A stretch of 19,143 bases of DNA from Gonium pectorale (Eukaryota; Chlorophyta; Chlorophyceae; Chlamydomonadales; Volvocaceae): assembly GCA_001584585.1 (NCBI GenBank), contig LSYV01000016.1, forward strand, positions 1,856,054 through 1,875,196. Reading direction: 5' to 3'. The position numbers and the translations under genes were made by a program. The notes under the pieces are model-generated. The model saw only the letters and a list, made by a program, of their open reading frames with translations. It was not told the origin of the DNA and made no database searches. Positions 10,945 through 19,143 of the stretch are shown one piece after another; position 1 is the first letter of the stretch, and the number at the start of each line of letters is the position of its first letter.

Positions 10945-11014
10945 AAGACTCATGGGGCTTCGAACCCCCATCTGCCGCAGATCCTTAGGTCCGGTAGCGC
11001 CTAGCCAGACTGAG
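10945..11014 (-). other. tRNA-like remnant with box A- and box B-like motifs (possible SINE fragment)
   Basis: On the minus strand, TGGCTAGGCGCTACCGG (11007-10991) resembles a Pol III box A, and GGGTTCGAAGCC (10967-10956) resembles box B. Their spacing is about 50 bases, as in a tRNA gene. A short ATCTG-CGG-CAGAT hairpin sits where a long variable arm would be. The acceptor strands (CTCAGTC versus TGAGTCT) do not pair, and no clean anticodon arm forms, so this is not an intact tRNA. A tRNA pseudogene, a tRNA-derived SINE fragment or chance are the options. Confidence 0.3.
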
Positions 11015-11672
11015 AATATCCTGATGCTGACAGCCGAGCCGTGGAGGCCGTGTGTGAGGTGTGCTGTGCTGTGATAGGAGACGCCGTGGATTGCCGCCCG
11101 ACCGCAGCGCGGCTAGGGATCAGTGCCCCGTTCGGGCCTCTTGCTTCTTGTTGTTGTTTCTTTTGCATTCATCCTGCCGAGGTATTGGTAGTAGATCACG
11201 ATTCTTTTCTTCTTCCGCACTAAAGCCTCTTTCCTTATTCATGGCCCGTGCTTAGCGCCGCATTTGGCTTTAGGGCATGACTACAGTTGTCTTCTTTGCA
11301 ACCTTGGCACATGCCTCATGAGCCTCGAGCAGGCGGGCGGAGTGGGCCTCGTCTCCGCCCCATGCCCGTCTGCCCCTAGTGGCCTTCCGAGCCATGAGGA
11401 TATGTCTATTCAATATTCGTACATGCACACCGCACTCTTGCTGGCAGGTGTATGGATGCTCTGCGGGAATCGTTGATAAGCCTCGGCAGGGGCTGCAAGC
11501 TGGGACTGGTGTTTCCCCCACCATGGCGCTTTGTGGAGCGCATAGATGGGCAAGCGGCCTGGGTCGCGTGCAGTTTGGAGAGTCGCAGGTGTGTGGCTGT
11601 GTGCACTGCGGAGAGACATCACGGCGTGACTCGGCGTTTTGGGTTGTCATGAGAATGGTCGTGAGACGGAAA

Positions 11673-11717
11673 GCACCTGCCGGCCAGGTGCAAATGTCGT
11701 ACGGTGCAGTACGACAT
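11673..11717. other. Two adjacent perfect hairpins
   Basis: The first is GCACCTG, a CCGGC loop, then CAGGTGC (11673-11691). The second is ATGTCGTAC, a GGTGCA loop, then GTACGACAT (11694-11717), a perfect 9-bp stem. They lie two bases apart in the intergenic region, far from both flanking stops. They could be a structured RNA or palindrome-prone DNA; function is unknown. Confidence 0.6.
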
Positions 11718-12101
11718 GCGCGTGTGGTTTTGGAGCGTGGTCCTGGAGCAGGGCGACTGGCAGGTGGGCCGGTCCGCCTCTCGGCTCTGGACATCTGTCT
11801 CTGGTTTCCACCGACCTCTGCGCTACGGTGATTCGTTACCAGTAAGGACACCTGGGGACCCCCTGCGGCCTGATGATGAGATGTTGACATTGCGCGCCTC
11901 TCGGCGGCGCCTTGCTTAATTCGCGGCGTGCCGTGCGTTGCCTTCGCAAGCGCCTGGCGCCGCTACGACGAGTGCTGTCTGTCGCTGTCTGTCGGCGCGC
12001 CTCCCGCCGTCTGCGGGATGTTCGCATTTGCGATCATGACTGCCCTGTCCTGTTCCGCTATGTCCAGCGCGCCGCCCGTGCGCCGGCACTCGTACATGGC
12101 G

Positions 12102-12118
12102 GCGGCGGCGGCGGCGCG
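12102..12118 (+). repeat. Short GGC trinucleotide run
   Basis: About five GGC units lie in the convergent intergenic region. It is a simple sequence repeat with no evidence of coding. Confidence 0.6.
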
Positions 12119-12371
12119 TAGGACTGTGTTATGAGACATTGCATTGCGGCGCCCCGGCCCAAATCGGTTCTTCGTGCCGAGCCCTGGGCCGCACGCGCCG
12201 ACCGGATGCTGCAACCGTCGGCAGTACGCTGTGACGTAGCGTGCAGCATAATACTGTCGTACGCTACTGTACCATCGTACAAATTGTTCCGTGTGTAACA
12301 TACTGCGGAAACGAGAGCTTTATGCCCTGCCATGATTGACACATCAATTGCTGCCTGCTCCCGCTAACGAT

Positions 12372-12675
12372 GTAGTCTTTCTGTGCAGGTTTCTCATTTT
12401 TTTAGGCCGCAACTGAGCACGTGAAATAGGTTTAATCGTACGGCCCTCCCCGCGCCACCGCGCCGCGCGCTGTCGCTGATCCCCGGCCCATGGCCTTCGC
12501 ACGTCCCCCTGCGCCCTCCGGCGTCCGCTGTGTTTGATCTGCTCGTGGTTCCGGTTGGCGGCTCCTGATCGCCGTACCAGTCGCGTGTGTTGTAGGCCGA
12601 GGCAGCCCATGCTGCCGCTGTCTCGTCCTGCTCTTGGCAGTAGCTCTTTCTATGCAGGTTTCTCTTTTTCAGCCC
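12372..12675 (+). repeat. Degenerate direct repeat pair, about 268 bases apart
   Basis: The segment at 12372-12410 and the segment at 12640-12675 share GTAG(T/CT)CTTTCT, then TGCAGGTTTCTC, then a T-run ending in an AG. Weaker similarity extends on both sides (CTGCTC upstream). A local duplication or two copies of an old repeat would explain it. No gene is recognised between them. Confidence 0.5.
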
Positions 12676-13078
12676 CATGCTCCCGTGCTGATGGTTTGCC
12701 CTACTGGCCCCATGCGGCTCCCGTGTGTGCCTTCATTTCACTCCTCTTCAGCGCTGCAGGCTAGGCCCCAGCTGCTCGATAGCATGCGCGCCGACCTTCC
12801 CAATTACGGGTACGCACGTGGAACGCACATTGTGCAGTAAACGGGCACGACAGCGGCAGGACGCTGTAAACCCTATGCGCTGTTGCAAATAACTTCCATA
12901 CGGCGGCTTTGGCAAGGGAAACCAGTCGCTGAAACCAGACCCCGCCCTGGAGAAGCAGGAAAAGAAGCAGGCACACACAAGACACCAGCGAGCGCGCGAT
13001 GTAAGGGGATGGCCGCATCCGTTTGATGCACGCGTTTATTCCACGGTCCTGGGAGCTGGGACACGTGTGTGTGGTGTG

Positions 13079-13083
13079 TTACA
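13079..13083 (-). promoter_or_regulatory. Candidate TGTAA poly(A) signal of the RlmN-like gene
   Basis: TTACA on the plus strand is TGTAA on the minus strand, about 640 bases downstream of the minus-strand TGA at 13726-13728. It is the first one found in that direction. It is a short motif, supported only by orientation and distance. Confidence 0.4.
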
Positions 13084-13725
13084 TCTCCGGGCCGACGCTG
13101 GCCAGGGGCGCTACCCGCCCCAACGCAAGACGTGTGTGTTGTACGGTCCACGGTGATGTTGTGATTGTTGTGCAGATCCTTGGTGTCGTGCAGGTCTTTG
13201 GTGTAGCGTAGCAGCGCGTGTGTCGCGCTGCGGTCGTCTTGATCTTGGGCAGTAGCCCATGAGCAACAGGTATGCCCCGATCGTCAGGCAGCCTGCCGGC
13301 AGTTGAGTATTGTGAAGGGCATGTCCGCGCGATTCACCTTTCGCCCCTCGAGCCGAGCAGACAGACTATCGCACGTATTTCAACTCCGTTCCTTACTACA
13401 GCAGCAAGATATGAACAGCAGTTTGTTCTTCTCCTTAGCGCTGCCGGCCAGACCTTGGCAGCTCCCCATTGCATCGAGGAAAGTGGCGCGCCGCAAGTCA
13501 CTGACATGCACGTGAAGCTCACGTCCAGCAGTAAACAAGTACGACAAGGAAACGATGCAGACAGCACGGCAAACGGGTGGCGCGCGGCTTCTGCCGACAG
13601 GGCAAGTGGGCTCAGGACACGCAGCTTGGCTGACCCGAAGCTCAGGCACGGGAACCTGCTCGGCTGCGTTCCGGCGGCCGCCGCCGTACTGGAAAAAAGC
13701 CAAACACGATAGCGGCAACAACCCT

Positions 13726-16700
13726 TCAAAGCGCGGCCGCGCCGGCAGGCTCTGCGGCCCCTGCTGCGCCCGCAGCCGCGGCCGCGGCCGCCGCCAGAGC
13801 CCGCGCCTCCGGTAGCATCCTGGCGCCGCGCCGCTCCTCCGCGCGGGGCCCCACGTCGCCCAGCTGGCCGCACGCCGCCATGCCGCTGTCGCCCTTGCTC
13901 AGCCGCACGTGCACAATGCGGCCGCCGGCGCGCAGGACCCGAGCGAACTCCCACACCTGCGCCGGCGGCGGGGCGGGTGAGGGGCGCCGGCGGCGGGGTG
14001 GGTGAGGGGCGCCCGCACGGGGCGGCAGCGCGGGGAGAAACTCATGCGCGTGTGCCCAGTGCTACAGCGTGTGGGAGCCAGAAGCCGGGTGTTGGGATGG
14101 TGGAGTGGTGTTGGGAGGTGCCTTGCCGCTAGGGAAAAGGGCTGGATCCAACAAGTTGGGATCCAGCAGGCACCCTGCCCCGCCCAAAGTACCGTGCGCC
14201 GCGGGTGCGCTCCCCAAGCGTCCCCCACCCGGGGCACCGCGCCGTAGCTGTAGCTGCTCCGCGCACCGGCCCCTCCTCCGCCGCCGCCGCCGAGCCGGCA
14301 ACCCTCACTGCACGGAGCGTGGTCTTCGCTTGCGAAGCGAAGGATCGCCCGCGCCGAGCCGCTCCGCCCCGACACCCCTCCCGCTCCCCGGCCTCTCACC
14401 CGCTCCGGCGTGGATGGAGCGTAGACGGTGCCCGGGAAGGGGTTGAACCTGCGGGGGGGGGGGTAGTTGCGACCAAGGGACGCCGGAGCAGTTTGGACAC
14501 GTCTCGGAGTACGGAGCACGGGATACGGCGTACGGCGTGCTGGACGGGGACCATATGTACGGAACGCGGAAGCGCGGAGCGCGCCCTAGCTGCCATGCGC
14601 TGCCAAACCCCCTCCCTCCCCGTCGATCGTGGTTCAGCTCGGGCGCCACAGCCGTCAGCGCGCGCCCGCCCGCAGACGTGATTGCATTTGATAGGACCGC
14701 ATGGCTGCAGGCCCATGTGGCATGTCCGGTATGAAATGCCGCCTTAACCTGTGCGCGCAGCAGCGACCCGCGGGGCAAGCAGCTAGGGGGTTGTTTGCGG
14801 TTGCGGTCCTTTCCTGGCTGGATGTCTCGAGCGCGCCTTCTTGCACAGTCGCAGCAAACAGCATATACAGGAGATTGCGCTGGCCCGCCACCAAACGGTG
14901 CTTGCTGCCCCTTGCTGCTTCTCGTGCCCTGCCTGCTAGCCTCGTGCACACTTTGTTTACGCCCCCGAACCACGCGGCGCACTTCATGCGGTTCGCGCGA
15001 CGCACATGATTAGGTTGAAGCTGCACTCCACGTGTCGGGTCGCCTCCAGCAGCGCGGCCGCGTCCTCGGGCCGGTCGTTGACGCCTGGGGCGGGAGCGGG
15101 GGCGAAGGGTGGCGGAGACGGGGGCAGCGGGGCGGACGGGGGCAGGGTTCAGCACGGCGCTAACGGTGTAACCGGTGGTGGGTCCGCAACTCCGCATCGA
15201 GAAACCGGTGGTTGCGGGGTGGTTGCGGGGTGGTTGCCGGCCCGCCCCCGAACACCACACCGCACGTAGCGCCGGCCCAGCGCCGCAGCCCCTCGCTGCA
15301 GGCCTGCCACTGGAAGGCGGCCGTCCCACGCAACCCGTCTTACGCCCCCACCGCCAAACCCTCTTTGGACCCGAGCTCCCGAGCAGCGTGCAGCTAAGGG
15401 CTGCCGACATGGGCCACCGCGCACAGCCAAGGGTTGCCCCTCCTCACCGTCCCCGCCCGCCGCGGTTGCCCCACAGCCTCAGGGCCCAGGCCTCCCGCCC
15501 ATGCCGCCATGCCACCATCCTCGCGCTGCTCCTTTCTCCCCTCCCCTCCCCACACCCCATGTCCATGGCATGCCTTGCTCCACCCGGTCCCCACCCCCTC
15601 CCATCCCCTCCCATCCCCCTTTCGCCCTCCCAGCGTCCTCCCCGTTACCTTCCCCTGTCCCCTCCCACCCCCATCCCGTCACCCTCTCCCATCACCCGCC
15701 CACCCTCCCCGCTGCCCGCTCACCCCCGAGCATGGTGTACTCGAACAGAACGTAGCGACCCGCACGCAGCGGCCGCCGGTCGGTCCGCGGGTAGTGCCGG
15801 GCGAGCACCGACGTCAGCGCCGCCAGGCCCCGCAGCACGTCAGCGCCGGCACCACCACCGCTTCCTCCGCCTTCGCCGCCATTGTGGGCGCCGCCCTGGC
15901 TTTCAAGCTCTCCCGCCGCCGCTGGCGTCGTTGACGACGCCGGCGACGGCGACGGCGTCAGCGGCAGCACCAGGCGGTTGTTAGAGGGCACGATGGCGGC
16001 GCGCAGCTCGTCGGTCCCGGCGTGGATCGATACCGCCAGGCTGACCCGTGGGACGCTCTCGCCTCCGCCGCCGCCCCCTCCGCCTCCGCCTCCGCCGTGG
16101 CGTGAGGCGAGCCGACGGGAAGTTGGATATGGCAATGCAGCAGATCCGGAGGACGACGGAGAAGGCGAGGGTGGTGAGGATGCCGCAGCTGATGATGATG
16201 TTGATGTCTGGGAGGAGGAGGAGGAGGAGGAGGAGGAGGAGGCTAGCGGTTGCGCTTCCCGCCGGCTGGCGCCAGGGCCGGCGAGGGCCTCGCTGCCGTG
16301 CCTGCCGGCCTCACTGCTGCCGTGGCTGCTCGCCTCATCCCCGACGGCGGCACCCGCCTCCACGGGCGCGTATCGGTGCAGGAAGTGCTGCAGCTGCGGC
16401 AGGAGGCCCACCGTGGACAGCGTGATCCTGCACGCGGGGGCGAGGGCGGGGGGCGACCACGGGGGGTTTCCGTACGCCGTACGCTACATGCTCTCGGCCA
16501 GCAGAGAAGCTTGATCCATTCAGTGGATGCTCTCACAATAGCCCGATATGCCATAACTAGGCTGGCTGGCAAAGAGGCGCAGCGGGTGAGCAGAGGGGCG
16601 TGCACACCGGCCCTGTCCTCCCCCCTCCCTGCCCGCGCGCACCCCTCCCGACTCCTCCACCGCACGTAGGGGCCGGAGCACACCTGCCCTCCCCCCTCCC

Positions 16701-18509
16701 TACCCGCCGCCCTCGACTCCCCTCGACTCCCCTCGACTCCCCTCGACGCCCCTCGACTCCCCTCGACTCCCCTCGACTCCCCTCGACTCCCCTCGACGCC
16801 CCTCGACTCCCGACTCCCCCACCGCACCTGCTTGCCGCCATCCCCAGCGCCCGGCGGTGCGTCAGCACGTCGATGGCCGTGAACACGGCCCGGGGGTTGT
16901 GCAGCGGCTCGCCCATGCCCATGAACACAAGGTTGGTGATGGGTGGGGGCGGCGCGGGCCGCGGGGCGGCGCGCGGGGAGGCGGAGGCGGGGCTGGGGGC
17001 TGCGGAATGCGGGCCAGGGGCAGGGCCGGCATCGCGGGCGGTGGTGTCGGCGTGGGTATCGGCGTTGACGTCGGCGACGGGCTCCAGGCCGCGCTCCAGC
17101 AGCTTTTGCGCCACAAGCACCTGTACACCGGGGCGGGTTGGAATGATGACGGGTGGGGGCTCGGGGGGCCAAGAGGCTCAGACGGAGAGCAAGGGGAAGA
17201 GTCTCCAGCGCATGCCGTCCCGTTCCCCACGCGACGAGCCGGGGCGGTGAGGCGGACGGACTCGCATCGCCAAAGCAGTCCCCTACTGGGGCCCGGGTGG
17301 GCAGGCTTGGCGAGGGAGCGGCGGGGAGGTTCAGGACCGCTACAGCACACCGGACAAAGAGGCGGCCTTCGCCACGCGCGCAGCCGCGCTGTCCACCTGC
17401 CCGACCCAGCCAACATGCGCAGGCCGCCGCGCCGGTGCTCCCCTTCCCCCGCGACCCCCCGGGCCCAGCCTGCGGAACCGCCCAATCCTGCACTTTCGGC
17501 AACTGCATTCAGTCGAGCAGGCGCCCACCGCAGCGCCCATCTGGCTAGCAGCCCACCGGAGCGCCCGCTACCCGGCCCTTCTGCACGCCACCCGGCCCTT
17601 CCGCCCACCACCCGCCCCTTCCGCCCGCCTGCCAGCGCGGCCCACCTGCTCCGGTATCTGCGCCGCCCCAACTGACTCGCCGCCCCCCTCCTCCAACACA
17701 AACGGCCGGCCGCGACGCTCGACCCAAGGTGCCCCCAATGGACCTGCTCTCCATTACTACCCGCCCCGTACCGCCCGCCCGCCCACCCGCCCCGCCCGCC
17801 AGAAGGGCGTCTAGGGTTGGGGAGTGTTACGGAACCCCAACTGGGCAACGGGTCGCGACGGACGTCTACCCCAGGGTGGGGTGGGGCCCTCCGCCCGTCC
17901 CCACCTGCTCCAGGATCTGCGCGGTGGACAGGTTGCCCAGTAGCCCCCTCCGCCCCGTGAAGCAGAACTGGCAGTTCATGGCACAGCCGACCTGGAGGGG
18001 GGCAGGGGGGAGGGGGGCAGGGGGAGGGGGCCCACTCAGTCCGTTGGCAAGCTGCATGATAATAGGTGGGTTGGGCGTGGTGCCGCAAGCGGATCCGGTA
18101 GTCCATCAACCCACCTGGCAGCACATAGGCCCTCTGCCCGACGCAGAAAGATGCCCAATGTGTGCAAAAGCTCAAGTTCCGCTTAGTGCCCGCACCCCTC
18201 CCAAGCCCCCGAAACCTCCCCGCCCTCAGCCCCGCACGTCCTCAACTGCGCACGCAGACTAGGGGTGACAGCGGTCCCCAACGCCCTTCGCGCTCGCAGC
18301 GTTAAGGCGGAATCGCGTCTGGGCGAGTAGCGCCCTAGGCCAGCGTCAGACCGGGCATGTAAACATCAACACACGCTCGCGCACATGCACACGACGCACA
18401 CGACGCACCTGCGAAGAGACGCACAGCGTGTACCGGGGCCGCTCCCGCCTGGAGACCCGTGGGTCATAGTCCCGGTACCAGGGGATGAGTACCGTCTCCA
18501 CCCGCCCGC
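13726..18509 (-). CDS. rlmN: RlmN/Cfr-family radical SAM rRNA (adenine-C2) methyltransferase, 5' end missing
   Basis: RlmN methylates C2 of A2503 in large-subunit rRNA (and A37 of some tRNAs) with S-adenosylmethionine and a 4Fe-4S cluster; an algal copy probably serves plastid or mitochondrial ribosomes (inference). Minus-strand exons, 5' to 3': 18509-18409, 17991-17905, 17120-16828, 16427-15724, 15084-15006, 14448-14400, 13956-13726 (TGA). All are GT-AG and in phase, giving 513 visible residues. Motifs in order: VETVLIP; TLCVSSQ with the E. coli C118 equivalent (residue 29); the cluster motif GCAMNCQFC (Cys36, 40, 43); [57 protein letters not shown]; and ACGQL with the C355 equivalent (residue 466). 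About 40, 100 and 48 residues of low-complexity sequence are inserted between core motifs, and the C-terminus is an Ala-rich tail. The N-terminal accessory domain and any transit peptide lie upstream and are not identified. Confidence 0.93.
14141..14167. other. Intronic inverted repeat around GGATCC
   Basis: GCTGGATCCAAC and GTTGGGATCCAGC face each other across a two-base loop, with one extra base in the right arm. It lies in the last intron of the RlmN-like gene (14399-13957). No function assigned. Confidence 0.55.
14324..14342. other. Intronic perfect hairpin
   Basis: CTTCGCTT, a GCG loop and AAGCGAAG form an exact 8-bp stem in the last intron of the RlmN-like gene, about 60 bases inside the donor at 14399. 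Confidence 0.6.
16060..16098 (-). repeat. Trinucleotide repeat encoding a poly-Gly run in the RlmN-like protein
   Basis: CCG/CCT-type triplets on the plus strand read as about 12 consecutive Gly codons on the minus strand, just before the conserved [10 protein letters not shown] block. It is part of exon 16427-15724 and does not break the frame. Confidence 0.8.
16211..16242 (-). repeat. GGA microsatellite encoding a poly-Ser run in the RlmN-like protein
   Basis: About ten GGA units on the plus strand read as TCC Ser codons on the minus strand, inside the about 100-residue insertion of exon 16427-15724. Read on the plus strand the same repeat gives poly-Glu in a spurious frame. Confidence 0.85.
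16711..16810 (+). repeat. 10-bp minisatellite, ten units, in an RlmN-like intron
   Basis: The unit CCTCGACTCC is repeated ten times head to tail, with the variant CCTCGACGCC at units 4 and 9. The five-unit spacing of the variant suggests a 50-bp higher-order duplication. The array lies in intron 16827-16428 and ends 17 bases from the splice donor. On the minus strand it creates a long spurious open frame. Confidence 0.9.
17560..17630 (+). repeat. Short CCCGGCCCTTC(C/T)GC repeats in an RlmN-like intron
   Basis: Three to four imperfect copies of a roughly 20-base C-rich unit (ACCCGGCCCTTCCGCC) lie in intron 17904-17121. They are noncoding low complexity. Confidence 0.6.
17641..17663 (-). repeat. 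Partial copy of an exon end and splice donor inside an RlmN-like intron
   Basis: CCCACCTGCTCC, three mostly changed bases, then ATCTGCGC matches the end of the cluster-motif exon at 17900-17922. On the minus strand the copy would read AQIPEQ before GTGGG, against AQILEQ before GTGGG in the true exon. A G-rich stretch before it also resembles the exon. It looks like a degenerate internal duplication with a decoy 5' splice site. Confidence 0.45.
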
Positions 18510-19143
18510 CTGAGCGCGGACCGGGGTCGTAGCGGAGGGGAAGAGCAAAGGGTTAGAAGAACCGGGGTCGGGCGGTAAACAGACACGTTGTCGTCAATAA
18601 AACAGCGCAGAGGAAGGGGGAGGGACGGAAATCAAGGAATGCGGCAAGGCGCGAGCTGACGCAAGGGCGGATGTGGGAGCAGGTGACAGCACATGCCGTG
18701 GCGGCAGCGGCGACAGCCATCCGGCAACTTGGGGGGGGGGCGGTAGGTAGGTACGTACGCCACGACCGTCTCAGCCCCACGACCCAAGACGCGCCGGGCG
18801 GGGTCACATCGTGCTGGGGCATATCCGGGCTGGGGCACATCCCGGCTGGGGCATATCCGGGTTGGGGCACATCTGGGCTGGGGCATATCCGGGCTGGGGC
18901 ACATCTGGGCTGGGTCACATCCGTGCTGGGGCATATCCGGGCTGGGGCACATCCCGGCTGGGGCATATCCGGGCTTGGTCACATCCGTGCTGGGGCATAT
19001 CCGGGCTGGGGCACATCTGGGCGCGCCCGCGTCACGCAACCGCCGCAACCACGGCCGCAGCCGCAACCCGCACACGAGCCCACAAGTGGGCCAGCGCGGC
19101 AGCTGCAAGCGTAGGGTCGCGGGTCCAAAACCTGCAACCTGCA
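18510..19143 (-). other. Upstream or intronic sequence of the RlmN-like gene, no exon recognised
   Basis: A branch-like CTAAC and a pyrimidine-rich tract (CCCTTTGCTCTTCCCC on the minus strand) sit just before the acceptor at 18510-18511, so the sequence here is intron for at least its first part. An in-frame TAA rules out simple upstream extension of that exon. The rest is mostly the 16-bp minisatellite, and the last 120 bases show no RlmN motif. Confidence 0.6.
18801..19022 (+). repeat. 16-bp minisatellite, about 14 units with a 32-bp higher-order pattern
   Basis: Units of the type GGGCATATCCGGGCTG alternate with GGGCACATC(C/T)GGCTG and GGTCACATCCGTGCTG forms, so CATATCC units occupy every second place through most of the array. 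Sixteen is not a multiple of three, so any reading cycles through frames every 48 bases. It sits in the upstream or intronic part of the RlmN-like gene. Confidence 0.9.

Larger units (their letters stand above)
9131..13725. other. Convergent intergenic region with no supported gene
   Basis: This lies between the TAG of the plus-strand gene and the TGA of the minus-strand RlmN-like gene. 9131-9440 is extremely GC-rich with short direct repeats (GCGCCCA x3, GGCGTGGGCGTG). 9490-9535 has GT-rich low complexity. 9690-9830 is C/T-rich and contains AATAAA at 9791. The remainder is mixed sequence with short open frames on both strands, none with recognisable motifs or a consistent splice chain. It should include the 3' UTRs of both flanking genes. 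Hairpins, a direct repeat and a tRNA-like remnant inside it are listed separately. Confidence 0.6.

Noticed and set aside
10945..11014. Intact tRNA gene
   Set aside because: Acceptor strands do not pair and no acceptable anticodon arm forms; kept only as a tRNA-like remnant.
13272..13712. 146-codon plus-strand open frame near the RlmN-like 3' end
   Set aside because: It lies opposite the likely 3' UTR, has no recognisable motif, and its codon third positions lack the C/G bias of real genes here.
15882..16514. Plus-strand acidic open frame with poly-Glu
   Set aside because: It is antisense to the RlmN-like exon; the Glu run is the complement of the Ser-coding microsatellite.
16243..17508. 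421-codon open frame on the minus strand
   Set aside because: It spans intron sequence and the 10-bp minisatellite, and reads the exon with GMGEP and the STVGLLPQ exon out of frame.
16862..18175. 437-codon open frame on the minus strand
   Set aside because: It runs through two RlmN-like exons in a wrong frame and across an intron. The true exons in other frames carry the RlmN motifs with matching splice phases. High GC leaves stop-free shadow frames.
18801..19022. CRISPR-like array
   Set aside because: Units are contiguous with no unique spacers, and the context is a eukaryotic nuclear gene; it is a minisatellite.

Overview
The window looks like nuclear DNA of a volvocine green alga (Chlamydomonas, Gonium or Volvox lineage). 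The support is very high GC with C/G-ending codons, genes split by many GT-AG introns of about 110-780 bases, a pherophorin gene with a proline-rich rod, (Ser-Pro)n rods of the algal wall/extracellular-matrix type, and abundant microsatellites and minisatellites. The species cannot be fixed from the sequence alone.

Layout: (1) 1-2786, plus strand, is the 3' part of a pherophorin gene: the end of a polyproline rod followed by a complete C-terminal pherophorin domain in five exons. (2) 2787-4333 is its likely 3' UTR plus an intergenic stretch with a less GC-rich patch (about 3590-4080) that holds short coding-like fragments in different frames. (3) 4334-9130, plus strand, is a nine-exon gene for a large, probably secreted modular protein: an N-terminal globular region with motifs reminiscent of GATase1/ThuA-like folds, a (Ser-Pro)-rich rod, further globular segments and a C-terminal beta-rich region. 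I do not recognise the whole protein. One base appears to be missing near 6649-6652. (4) 9131-13725 has no gene I can support; it holds hairpins, a degenerate direct repeat, a tRNA-like remnant and candidate poly(A) signals. (5) 13726-18509, minus strand, is seven exons, including the 3' end, of an RlmN/Cfr-type radical SAM rRNA methyltransferase gene. All catalytic cysteines are present, and algal low-complexity insertions are encoded by trinucleotide repeats. Its 5' end lies outside the window or is unrecognised. (6) 18510-19143 is upstream or intronic sequence dominated by a 16-bp minisatellite.

The first two genes are tandem neighbours that plausibly both supply extracellular-matrix proteins, an inference from the rods and domain types. 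The third converges on them from the opposite strand and is an unrelated housekeeping RNA-modification gene, probably acting on organellar rRNA. Splice chains for the pherophorin and the RlmN-like gene are phase-consistent at every junction. The middle gene is phase-consistent except for the apparent single-base deletion and one uncertain acceptor.
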